Source: Rhodobacteraceae bacterium UBA3069 (GTDB lineage Bacteria > Pseudomonadota > Alphaproteobacteria > Rhodobacterales > Rhodobacteraceae). Taken from it: DNA of 21,298 bases. Positions within the stretch are counted from its first letter, which is position 1. Each line of letters starts with the position of its first letter. Positions 14,424-21,298 of this stretch are shown here, piece after piece. Where the stretch lies: NCBI GenBank assembly GCA_002366795.1, contig DFBX01000081.1, forward strand, positions 1-21,298. Direction: 5' to 3'. The position numbers were made by a program, and so were the translations under genes. The notes beneath the pieces are model-generated. The model was not told where the DNA came from. It saw nothing but the letters and a program-made list of their open reading frames with translations, and did no database searches.

Positions 14424-15029
14424 TCAATCGTCGGGGCGGGCCAGTTCAAAGACATTTTCCACCACCGCGTAGTCGCGGTATCCAAGGCGTGACAGCGGGT
14501 TGAACGTGGTCACGTCGAACCGCCCGTCACGGATGCATTCGTCTTTCATGTGAATGCCCGTCACCTCGCCGAAGACCACGTAATTGGTGGCCCCCTCGAT
14601 CTTGACGATCTGGGTCATGCGGCATTCCAGAACTGCGGGGGCATCGGCCACATAGGGGCAGTTCACGGTTGTCGCCTCGCCCTTGGCCAGACCCGCATGG
14701 GCGAATTCATCCACACCGGCGGGCAGCGTGGCCGAAGAGGCATTCATGGCATCGCACAGTGCGTGGCTGACGATGTTGACGCAGAACACGCCGGTGTCGC
14801 GGATATTGGCGACGCTGTCCTTGGTGCCATCGCGGTCGGGTTTCGCGCTGGTGGATGCGAACATGACCTGCGGCGGCACATAGGCCACGGCGTTGAAAAA
14901 CGAATAGGGGGCCAGATTGTCCGCCCCGTCCGCCCCGCGAGTCGAAATCCAGCCGATGGGCCGGGGGGTCACGATGGCGTTGAACGGGTTGTGGGGCAGC
15001 GGGTGGCCGTCTTTCGGTTCGTAAAACAT
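14424..15029 (-). CDS. Flavin reductase family protein (FMN-binding split barrel)
   Basis: A 201-residue protein of the flavin reductase-like/DIM6-NTAB group, which binds FMN and often supplies reduced flavin or acts as an oxidoreductase. Signatures are NAIVTPRPIGWISTRGADG near the N-terminus, NLAPYSFFNAVAYVPPQVMF with the FMN-phosphate contacts, and GVFCVNIVS. The C-terminal FNPLSRLGYRDYAVVENVF is typical of the group. No partner monooxygenase lies next to it, so its role is open. It is divergent from an acetyltransferase gene over 120 bases that contain a perfect palindrome, and it ends in a strong terminator, so it is a single-gene unit. Confidence 0.92.
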   Translation of the reverse strand: MFYEPKDGHPLPHNPFNAIVTPRPIGWISTRGADGADNLAPYSFFNAVAYVPPQVMFASTSAKPDRDGTKDSVANIRDTGVFCVNIVSHALCDAMNASSATLPAGVDEFAHAGLAKGEATTVNCPYVADAPAVLECRMTQIVKIEGATNYVVFGEVTGIHMKDECIRDGRFDVTTFNPLSRLGYRDYAVVENVFELARPDD

Positions 15030-15087
15030 GGGGGCGCGGTCCTTTGTTTGGCTTGTCCAAGACCTAGCGCCAAGACGATGCGCTTTC

Positions 15088-15104
15088 CACCCCTGTCAGG
15101 GGTG
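15088..15104. promoter_or_regulatory. 17-bp perfect palindrome in a divergent promoter region
   Basis: CACCCCTGTCAGGGGTG has 8-base arms around a central T. It lies 58 bases before the flavin reductase ATG and 45 bases before the acetyltransferase ATG at 15150. A palindrome of this size in a divergent region is a plausible operator for a dimeric regulator acting on both genes. No regulator gene is adjacent, and it could instead be an RNA hairpin in the acetyltransferase leader. Confidence 0.45.
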
Positions 15105-15149
15105 ATTTCGCCCTTGAACTCGGGCGCGACATGCCCCCTCATTGCGGCA

Positions 15150-15653
15150 ATGTATGAGCTGTCCGAGGAACGCCCGGAGGAGTGGTGGGAGGTCGAAGCC
15201 CTCTATGACCTGTGCTTCGCACCGGGCCGGACGGCTTTGTCTTCTTACAGGTTTCGCGACGGGGTTGATCCGGTGGCGGCGCTGTCGCTGGTGGCGCGCG
15301 ATGCCACCGGCGCGCTGGCCGCTGTGATCCGCTATTGGCCGGTGACGGTGGCGGGCGAGCCGGTGCTTTTGCTGGGGCCGATCGCGGTGCATCCGATCCA
15401 CCAGGGCGAGGGGCTGGGCGGTTGGCTGATGCGCGAAAGCCTGGCGCGGGCAAGGGCGCAGGGCTGGGCGCGGGTCATGCTGGTGGGCGACCGGCCCTAT
15501 TACAAGCGGTTCGGGTTCGAACCGCTTGCCGGGGTCGAGATGCCGCCCCCCACCAACCCCGACCGTATTCTCAAGCTGGAATTGCAGCCCGGCGCGTGGG
15601 AAGGGATCACCGGCAAGGTCTGCAAATGGACGCGCGGGGCGTCTGAGCCTTGA
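15150..15653 (+). CDS. GNAT family N-acetyltransferase
   Basis: A 167-residue acetyltransferase. Acetyl-CoA motif A is IAVHPIHQGEGLGGWLMRES, with the QGEGLGG pyrophosphate loop, and YYKRFGFEPL is motif B, typical of the YhbS-like group. The N-terminal EEWWEVEALYDLCFAPGRTALSSYR gives the usual first strand and helix. The frame stays open far upstream. The ATG at 15150 (MYELSEERPEEW) was chosen by family length and because it leaves a palindrome upstream in the divergent region; an ATG at 15078 is possible. Neither has a clear ribosome binding site. The substrate is unknown. Confidence 0.87.
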   Translation: MYELSEERPEEWWEVEALYDLCFAPGRTALSSYRFRDGVDPVAALSLVARDATGALAAVIRYWPVTVAGEPVLLLGPIAVHPIHQGEGLGGWLMRESLARARAQGWARVMLVGDRPYYKRFGFEPLAGVEMPPPTNPDRILKLELQPGAWEGITGKVCKWTRGASEP

Positions 15654-15707
15654 AGCAGGGCGCGGCGACCCTCATCTATAGTCCAGTGAATGCTGCCGGA
15701 GGGGCCC

Positions 15708-16484
15708 ATGAGTGATGTCGTTCTGATCGAAGACCTGACCTTTGAAGAGGCCGAGGCGCGGCTGATTGCGCTGGTGGCGCGACACCGCAAGGCGGGCGGG
15801 CTGGCTATCGACGTTCTCAACTTGGTGGGCGGGCAGGCGGAATCGCTGTTGAAACGCCTGCCGCAGGGCGTGCGCGACAATCTGGATGGCGCGACCGAAA
15901 AGGCGCTGCAATTGGCGATGCAGGCAGCGCACCGTTCGCGCGATGTGGCCGGATCGCAGCCGGGTTGGTTGAACACCACGCTGGCCACGGCCATGGGCGC
16001 GGCGGGCGGTTTCGGCGGCTTGCCGTCGGCCATGGCTGAACTGCCGGTGACCACAACCATCCTGCTGCGCGCGATTCAGGACGTGGCCGAACACCACGGG
16101 TTCGATCCAGCAGAGGAAAATGTGCAATTCGACTGCATCCAGGTCTTTGCCGCCGCCGGGCCGATGGCCAAGGATGACGGTTCAGACCTTGCCTTTCTGT
16201 CCACCCGGCTGACGGTGACGGGCCCCGTGATCAAAGCGCTGATCGCCCGCGTCGCCCCGCGCCTTGCAACGGTTCTGGGCCAGAAACTCGCCGCGCAAAC
16301 CGTGCCGATACTGGGCGCGGCGGCCGGGGCGGCGACGAATTACGCCTACACCAGCTATTACCAGGAAATGGCCCATGTCCATTTCGGCCTGCGCAAACTT
16401 GCAATCGCGGCCGACCGCCCTCACGACACCCTGATCGAGGAATTTCGCAAGCGGCTGTCCGGCCCGCCCACGCGCAAGGGCTAG
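15708..16484 (+). CDS. EcsC family protein
   Basis: A 258-residue protein of the EcsC family, named after a gene next to a Bacillus ABC transporter; its biochemical role is not established. The central block GAAGGFGGLPSAMAELPVTTTILLRAIQDVAEHHGFDP is the family hallmark. A hydrophobic Ala/Gly-rich segment near 205-225 (GQKLAAQTVPILGAAAGAATN) could associate with the membrane. GGAGGGG four bases upstream supports the ATG at 15708 over an in-frame ATG at 15690. There is no transporter gene nearby. It faces an 82-residue membrane protein gene, with four bases between the two stop codons. Confidence 0.9.
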   Translation: MSDVVLIEDLTFEEAEARLIALVARHRKAGGLAIDVLNLVGGQAESLLKRLPQGVRDNLDGATEKALQLAMQAAHRSRDVAGSQPGWLNTTLATAMGAAGGFGGLPSAMAELPVTTTILLRAIQDVAEHHGFDPAEENVQFDCIQVFAAAGPMAKDDGSDLAFLSTRLTVTGPVIKALIARVAPRLATVLGQKLAAQTVPILGAAAGAATNYAYTSYYQEMAHVHFGLRKLAIAADRPHDTLIEEFRKRLSGPPTRKG

Positions 16485-16488
16485 GCGG

Positions 16489-16737
16489 TTATCCTGCCAG
16501 TATGAAATAGCGCGCGATGCCATAGATATAGAGCGCGGAAAATACGATATTGATGTATTTCAACTGCGGTTCGGTGCGCAGCCATCCGCAATAAATCCAT
16601 ATCAAGCAAAAGGGCAGGCCCAGACACATGGCGGCCAATTGCCAATCCTGAACGATTGAGATCGTGCTGAGCAGGCCAAGGCAAAGCGCGGCCCACTTCA
16701 ACTGTTGCTCATAGCGCGCAAACGATAGAAGTGTCAT
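16489..16737 (-). CDS. Small three-helix membrane protein, unknown function
   Basis: An 82-residue, very hydrophobic protein with about three membrane helices (roughly 14-31, 33-52 and 60-80) separated by short polar turns. The W-rich middle (WIYCGWLRTEPQLKYINI) recalls small alphaproteobacterial membrane proteins of unknown function, but I do not recognise the family with certainty. The stop is four bases from that of the EcsC gene on the other strand. It lies about 117 bases downstream of ptsP on the same strand; that gap holds an imperfect small hairpin (CGCCG/CGGCG, 16762-16777) and no gene. Codon use and the clean hydrophobic pattern support a real gene; a strong ribosome binding site is not seen. 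Confidence 0.7.
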   Translation of the reverse strand: MTLLSFARYEQQLKWAALCLGLLSTISIVQDWQLAAMCLGLPFCLIWIYCGWLRTEPQLKYINIVFSALYIYGIARYFILAG

Positions 16738-16854
16738 TCTTCGAATTTTCCAGGTAAACAGCGCCGTGAACCCGGCGTTCTGCTGGCGCTTTGGTAGCCG
16801 GAAAACCCATTGCGATCAAGGTGCTGGACTGCGCGCCCGAGCGGGGCAGGCCGG

Positions 16855-19095
16855 TCACCCCTGGCTGCGCAGGAATTCCATAACCGGCTCGCGTACGGAT
16901 TGCATTCCGCGGTGGCGGGCGTCGGCGATGACCTTGCGCAGCGCGTCCAGATCGGTGCGGCGCAGCAGGCTTTTGACCGGCCCGATGGATGCGGGGCGCA
17001 TCGACAGGGACCGCAGCCCGATAGCGGTCAGGCACAGCGCCTCGATGGGGCGACCGGCATCCTCGCCGCAAAACGACAGCGCGGTATTCGATGTCTCGCA
17101 GCGTTCGACGATCCGTTCCAGGAAGGACAGGAAGCTGACGTTCAGCGTGTCATAACGGCGGCGCACACGCTCGTTCTCGCGGTCGGCGGCAAAGAAAAAC
17201 TGTTTCAGGTCATTCCCGCCGATGGAAAGGAATTCGACCTCGTCATAGAAGCTGCGCGTGGCAAAAGCGAGCGACGGGGTTTCCAGCATGGTGCCCACTT
17301 CGACTTTTTCGGGAATCGGATGGCCCAGTTTCTTCTCGCGCGTCAGGGCCTTGTCCAGTTCGGCCTTGGCAGCGGCGTATTCTTCATACTGTGCGATGAA
17401 GGGGAACATGATCGCCAGCGGCCGGCCGTTGGCAGCGCGGATCAGCGCCTGCAACTGCATCCGCAGAACGCCCGGCTTGTCCAGACCCACGCGGATCGCG
17501 CGCCAGCCAAGGGCGGGGTTGGGTTCGTCATTGGGCTTCATATAGGGCAGCACCTTGTCCGACCCGATATCCAGCGTGCGGAACACCACGCGCTTGCCCC
17601 TCGCCGCGTCCAGGACGCGGGTATAGAGCGCCGAAAGCTCCGACCGTTTCGGCATCTGGTTGCGAACAAGGAACTGCAATTCGGTGCGGAAAAGGCCCAC
17701 CCCTTCGGCGCCCGAGCTTTCAAGGCTGGGCAGGTCGGCCATCAGCCCCGCGTTCATGTGCAGGTCTATGGTCTTGCCACACAGGGTCGTGGCGGGCAGA
17801 TCTCGGATCGAGGCATAGCGCTCCTGCGCTTCGGCTTGCATGGCGATCTTGTCGCGGAAGGCCGCAACGACCGTGTCGTCGGGGCGCAGGTGGACAATAC
17901 CCTGATCGCCATCGACCATGATGTGATCGCCGTTCAGCGCCTCGTTCGTGATGCGGCCCGCATGGATCACCAGCGGGATCGCCAGCGCGCGGGCGACGAT
18001 GGCGGCGTGGCTGCCGACCGATCCTTCCTCCAGCACGATCCCGCGCAAGCTGCGGCCATAGTCCAGCAATTCGGCAGGGCCGATGTTGCGGGCGATCAGC
18101 ACCGGATCTGCGGGCATTTCCGCGCCGGTGTGGTTGCCTTGCCCGGTCAGGATGCGCAGCAGCCGGTTGGACAGGTCGTCCAGGTCGTGCAGCCGTTCAC
18201 GCAGGTAGGAATCATTCACCTGGCTCAGGCGGGCGCGGGCGGTGGATTGTTCCTTTTCCACGGCGGCCTCGGCCGACAACCCGCGGGCGATGTCCTCTTC
18301 CATGCGGCGCATCCAGCCCTTGGAATTGGCAAACATGCGGTAGGCTTCCAGCACGTCCAGCTGGTCCTTGTCGCCGCCGACATTGGTCAGCATCTCGTCA
18401 ACCGAACCGCGCAACTGGTCCACGGCCTCGGTCAGGCGTACGGATTCGCGGTGGGGGTCTTCGGCGATGGGGTTGGTGACGACGACGCGCGGCTCGTGCA
18501 GCCAGACGTGGCCGACCGCGGTGCCCTCTTGCCCGGTGGTGCCGCGCAACATGACAGGTTGCTGGTGGCGGGCGGACAGGGCCGCGCCTTCGCCGACGAA
18601 AACGCCCAGTTCGGTCATTTCGGCCAGCACCATGGCGACCACTTCCAGCGCGTAGACCTCGTCGGATGAAAATTCGCGGGCGGTCTTGGACTGTACGACC
18701 AGAACGCCCAGTTTTTCGCCCAGACGCTGGATTGGCACCCCCAGAAAAGAGGAGTAAATCTCCTCGCCGGTTTCGGGCATGAAGCGGAAACCGGGGGCCG
18801 AGGGCGCATCGGCCGCATTGACGATCTTGCCGGTGCGCGCGACGCGGCCCACAAGCCCTTCGCCCAGCTTCAGGCGGGTTTCATGCACGGCCTCGGGTTT
18901 CAGGCCTTCGGTCGCGCATAGTTCAAGGGTATTTTCGTCACGGAACAGGTAGATAGAGCACACTTCAGTGCCCATTGAATCGGCAATCAGGTTTGTGATC
19001 TTGTCCAGACGCGCCTGACCTGCACCCTCTTGGGCCATGGCATCGCGCAGACGGCCAAGCAGTTTGCGGCTTTCCGATTCCGTCCTTTCGACCAT
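16855..19095 (-). CDS. ptsP: PEP-protein phosphotransferase PtsP (enzyme I-Ntr)
   Basis: PtsP takes phosphate from PEP and passes it to NPr (PtsO), starting the nitrogen-related phosphotransferase relay. The 746-residue protein has a GAF sensor domain (about 25-165), which in this family senses glutamine or 2-oxoglutarate, then the enzyme I domains. The phosphorylated His is His363 in GSVGSHAAIVARALAIP. The PEP-binding barrel carries GAEGVGLFRTELQFL, MLETPSLA, FLSIGGNDLKQFF and Cys676 in FCGEDAG. It lies 77 bases downstream of lysC on the same strand with no T-run terminator between, so the two are probably co-transcribed. NPr and EIIA-Ntr genes are not in the window. Confidence 0.97.
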   Translation of the reverse strand: MVERTESESRKLLGRLRDAMAQEGAGQARLDKITNLIADSMGTEVCSIYLFRDENTLELCATEGLKPEAVHETRLKLGEGLVGRVARTGKIVNAADAPSAPGFRFMPETGEEIYSSFLGVPIQRLGEKLGVLVVQSKTAREFSSDEVYALEVVAMVLAEMTELGVFVGEGAALSARHQQPVMLRGTTGQEGTAVGHVWLHEPRVVVTNPIAEDPHRESVRLTEAVDQLRGSVDEMLTNVGGDKDQLDVLEAYRMFANSKGWMRRMEEDIARGLSAEAAVEKEQSTARARLSQVNDSYLRERLHDLDDLSNRLLRILTGQGNHTGAEMPADPVLIARNIGPAELLDYGRSLRGIVLEEGSVGSHAAIVARALAIPLVIHAGRITNEALNGDHIMVDGDQGIVHLRPDDTVVAAFRDKIAMQAEAQERYASIRDLPATTLCGKTIDLHMNAGLMADLPSLESSGAEGVGLFRTELQFLVRNQMPKRSELSALYTRVLDAARGKRVVFRTLDIGSDKVLPYMKPNDEPNPALGWRAIRVGLDKPGVLRMQLQALIRAANGRPLAIMFPFIAQYEEYAAAKAELDKALTREKKLGHPIPEKVEVGTMLETPSLAFATRSFYDEVEFLSIGGNDLKQFFFAADRENERVRRRYDTLNVSFLSFLERIVERCETSNTALSFCGEDAGRPIEALCLTAIGLRSLSMRPASIGPVKSLLRRTDLDALRKVIADARHRGMQSVREPVMEFLRSQG

Positions 19096-19172
19096 GCTTG
19101 TCCCGTCAAACCCTTGTTTTCATTGGGCCGATAGGCAAGCAGCCGGACCCGCAGGGGCACCGGCCAGATGCT

Positions 19173-20411
19173 TTAGGCCGCTTTTTCCAATTCAAACGCA
19201 TCATGCAGCGCCTGAACGGCAAGTTCCATGTATTTCCGGTCCACGAGGACGGAAATTTTAATCTCGGAGGTTGCAATGACCTTGATGTTGATCCCTTCAT
19301 CGGAGAGCGTCTTGAACATCTTGGCGGCCACGCCCGATTGCGAGCGCATGCCGATGCCGACGACCGAAACCTTGGCCACGTCGGTGTCGGCGATCAGGTC
19401 GGTATAGGCGATGTCGCCTGCGGATTTCGCATCAGACAGAACCTTTTCGGCCCGTTTTACCTGATCGGTGGGGCAGGAGAAGGTCATGTCGGTTTCCCCG
19501 TCTTCCGAGATGTTCTGGACGATCATATCGACATTGATCCCCGCCTCGGCCAGCGGGCCGAAGATGGCGGCGGCGATGCCGGGGCGGTCGGCCACCGACA
19601 CGAGGGTCATTTTTGCTTCTTCACGGCTGGCGGCGACGCCGCTGACAACTCTGGATTCCACGATTTCCTCCTCGGCACAGATCAGGGTGCCAGCATTGGG
19701 GTCATATTCTTCGAAAGACGACAGCACGCGCAAGCGCACCTTGTAGCGCATGGCCAGCTCGACCGAGCGCGTTTGCAGCACTTTCGCGCCAAGCGATGCC
19801 AGTTCCAGCATTTCCTCGAACGCGACTTTTTCAAGTTTTTGCGCCTTGTCGGTGATGCGCGGGTCGGTGGTATAGACCCCGTCCACATCGGTATAGATGT
19901 CGCAGCGTTCCGCATCGAAAGCGGCGGCAAAGGCGACGGCGGTGGTGTCGGATCCGCCGCGGCCAAGGGTGGTGATGCGCCCCTCGGGGGAAATGCCTTG
20001 AAAGCCCGCGACCACGGCGACTTTCATGCCTTCGGCGAATTTGAAATTGATGTTTTCCGGCGGGATTTCCTTGATCCGGGCAGCGCCATGGGCCGATGTG
20101 GTTTTCAGCGGCACCTGCCAGCCCTGCCAGCTGCGGGCGGGGATGTCCATTTCCTGCAAGGTCAGCGCCATCAGCCCGGCGGTCACGTTCTCGCCCGAGG
20201 ACACGATGGCATCGTATTCGCGCGCGTCATACATGGGCGAGGTTTCATTGACGAAGCCGACCAGCTTGTTGGTTTCGCCGGACATGGCCGATACGATGAC
20301 GATCACGTCGTAACCGTTGGCGACCTCGCGGCCCACGCGCTTTGCGGCGCGGCGGATGCGGTCCAGCGTGGCGACGGATGTGCCGCCGAATTTCATCACG
20401 AGAACGGGCAT
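19173..20411 (-). CDS. lysC: Aspartate kinase
   Basis: Aspartokinase catalyses the first step from aspartate to lysine, threonine, methionine and diaminopimelate. The 412-residue protein begins MPVLVMKFGGTSV, with the kinase motif KFGGTSV at 7-13. SSGENVTAGL, GFQGISPEG and TTLGRGGSDTTA are further active-site blocks. The last 150 residues hold two ACT domains for feedback control, ending VSVVGIGMRSQSGVAAKMF and INIKVIATSEIKISVLV, the lysine/threonine-binding type. The start at 20411 has GAGGAAG at good spacing; the frame is open for 76 codons further but with no conserved sequence. It precedes ptsP. Confidence 0.97.
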   Translation of the reverse strand: MPVLVMKFGGTSVATLDRIRRAAKRVGREVANGYDVIVIVSAMSGETNKLVGFVNETSPMYDAREYDAIVSSGENVTAGLMALTLQEMDIPARSWQGWQVPLKTTSAHGAARIKEIPPENINFKFAEGMKVAVVAGFQGISPEGRITTLGRGGSDTTAVAFAAAFDAERCDIYTDVDGVYTTDPRITDKAQKLEKVAFEEMLELASLGAKVLQTRSVELAMRYKVRLRVLSSFEEYDPNAGTLICAEEEIVESRVVSGVAASREEAKMTLVSVADRPGIAAAIFGPLAEAGINVDMIVQNISEDGETDMTFSCPTDQVKRAEKVLSDAKSAGDIAYTDLIADTDVAKVSVVGIGMRSQSGVAAKMFKTLSDEGINIKVIATSEIKISVLVDRKYMELAVQALHDAFELEKAA

Positions 20412-20439
20412 TGGCTTCCTCATGCTACAGATCAGGCGC

Positions 20440-20468
20440 GGTTTATGCGCGTTCAGGAAAAAGGGCAA
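20440..20468 (-). promoter_or_regulatory. Candidate lysC promoter
   Basis: On the minus strand TTGCCC (20463-20468) and TAAACC (20440-20445) lie 17 bases apart in an AT-richer pocket 29 bases before the lysC ATG. The -35 matches four of six consensus bases and the -10 is poor. The rest of 20412-20535 shows no gene or terminator. Confidence 0.28.
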
Positions 20469-20535
20469 GAGTTCTGCGCATGGCACGGTCGGGTGCCTTC
20501 GGCAGGAGGTATTTGGCGAACAGTGAAGGGGCAGG

Positions 20536-21009
20536 TCAGCCCCGGAAATCGGCAGGGGTGCGGGCGGTGCCCGTGGCGACATGGGTTTCGGCCCCCGGAA
20601 TGATGTCGGTGTTTTGCGCGACGGTGCAGTGCCAGCCATGCGCCGTGCCGACCATGACGAAAAGCATGACGGTGTGGCGTGGATCGGCGGTAGTGCCGTC
20701 TGGGGCGGTCTGGCCAGTCAGGCAAAAGCGGCAATGGACAGTGGCGGCATCGGTGCCGATGGACCGCGTCTTGATGTGGCCTGACGTCAGGGTGCTGTGT
20801 GGGAAGATGGTTTATAGCCCGTAATCATGCGCCTTTTCGATGGCGTCGCGGTCCTGCCACCAGATGCCGGTGATATTGACGAAATCCGGGTCGGGCGCGA
20901 ACAAGGCGGCTAGGGCGGCGGCATCGCGTGCGGCCCAGGCATCGGCAAAGGCGCGGGGCATGTCCTGCGGGTTTGCCAGAATCAGAACGGGTGGACCTGC
21001 CCGTGCCAT
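20536..21009 (-). pseudogene. SnoaL-like (SgcJ/EcaC, DUF4440) protein with an in-frame stop codon
   Basis: The N-terminal half, about 65 residues, is a typical NTF2-like fold start (FADAWAARDAAALAALFAPD, then FVNITGIWWQDRDAIEKAHDYGL) and ends at TAA 20812-20814. The same frame continues after the stop with a coherent C-terminal half: TIFPHSTL, CLTGQTAPDGT, TVMLFVMVGTAHGWHC, AQNTDIIPGAETHVA, ending at TGA 20536-20538. Only one codon breaks a protein of about 157 residues. A single base change (for example AAA to TAA) would explain it. Its start overlaps the end of the upstream SDR remnant. Function of the intact family varies; small-ligand binding or isomerase roles are known for relatives. 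Confidence 0.78.
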
Positions 21010-21298
21010 GTGCGAAAGCAGCCGCTGCTGTCGAGGTCCAGTTCATTGAACCGTTCGACCAGCCCCTGTGCCGATTGCGCGACCGAAATTTCGGCCGTGT
21101 CGCCGCCCATGTCGGTGCGCACCCAGCCGGGGTGGTAGATACCCACCGCGATGTCCAGCCCGTGCAGGCCGCAGGCTAGTGTTCCGCGCCTGACATAGGA
21201 TTCCCAGGCACGTCCCACTGTGCCATGGCCGGCCGATGAGACACTCCGACATCTGCCTTTACCTTGGCCCCGCCCACCGCGCCGAGCATCAAGCTCTG
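20982..21298 (-). pseudogene. Short-chain dehydrogenase remnant, C-terminal part (cut by window edge)
   Basis: The last 60 or so residues are a good match to C-factor-like SDR proteins: GLDIAVGIYHPGWVRTDMGGD, then SVAQSAQGLVERFNELD and a final GQVHPF. The frame is open to the right edge, but upstream of about 21180 the translation becomes Arg/Gly-rich and unlike an SDR. The expected catalytic YxxxK is missing: the tyrosine is in SYVRRG, with Gly where Lys should be. This suggests a deletion or frameshift, although the remainder lies outside the window. It would be translated into the SnoaL-like gene, overlapping it by 28 bases. Confidence 0.6.

Noticed and set aside
16810..18669. 619-codon open frame on the plus strand opposite ptsP
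   Set aside because: Antisense shadow produced by high GC codon bias; low-complexity translation, and ptsP is unambiguous.
19098..20603. 501-codon open frame on the plus strand opposite lysC
   Set aside because: Antisense shadow; lysC shows all expected motifs on the other strand.
20342..20824. Plus-strand open frame upstream of lysC
   Set aside because: It is the complement of the lysC N-terminus and the SnoaL-like pseudogene, whose minus-strand translation is coherent.
1..21298. CRISPR arrays, tRNA or rRNA genes, phage genes
   Set aside because: No spaced direct repeats, cloverleaf-like segments, ribosomal RNA sequence or phage structural motifs were seen on reading both strands.

Overview
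The window looks like a piece of chromosome from a GC-rich alphaproteobacterium, most likely family Rhodobacteraceae (roseobacter/Paracoccus-like). The reasons are the gene block tldD / ctaC-ctaB-(small coxF-like gene)-ctaG-ctaE-SURF1-thrC-M16 peptidase-acetyltransferase, a DUF2927 protein, and a ptsP/lysC pair, all with strongly GC-biased codon use. No rRNA, tRNA, CRISPR array, prophage or plasmid feature was found. This is mainly core-metabolism DNA, with one mobile-element edge and a few broken genes.

Layout. Positions 1-330: 3' end of an IS630-type transposase, then an alternating AT tract next to the tldD stop codon. 328-1749 (-): tldD. 1750-1955: divergent control region with a perfect FNR-type box. 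1956-5586 (+): aa3-type cytochrome c oxidase subunit II, haem O synthase, a 56-residue membrane protein, the copper chaperone Cox11/CtaG and subunit III, closed by tandem hairpins. 5668-9603 (+): SURF1, threonine synthase, M16 peptidase and a GNAT acetyltransferase, joined by overlapping stop/start codons. 9711-10551 (+): a secreted metallo-beta-lactamase-fold protein broken by a one-base frameshift. 10608-12026 (+): FAD-linked 2-hydroxyacid dehydrogenase. 12220-14326 (-): adenine salvage operon mtnP - DUF2927 - apt. 14424-15029 (-): flavin reductase-like protein, divergent from a GNAT acetyltransferase (15150-15653, +) across a 17-bp palindrome. 15708-16484 (+): EcsC-family protein, convergent with an 82-residue membrane protein. 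16855-20411 (-): lysC then ptsP. 20536-21298 (-): two decaying genes, a SnoaL-like protein with an in-frame stop and an SDR remnant at the right edge.

How the genes work together. The first half builds the aa3 oxidase: structural subunits II and III (subunit I is not here), haem O synthesis (CtaB), copper delivery (CtaG) and haem insertion (SURF1). An FNR-type site upstream suggests oxygen control. ThrC and LysC are the last and first steps of aspartate-to-threonine synthesis but lie in separate operons on opposite strands. MtnP releases adenine from methylthioadenosine and Apt recaptures it as AMP. PtsP is the first enzyme of the nitrogen phosphotransferase relay.

All calls come from reading the sequence and translations by eye. 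No database search was run. Start codons were chosen from ribosome binding sites, overlaps and expected family length.
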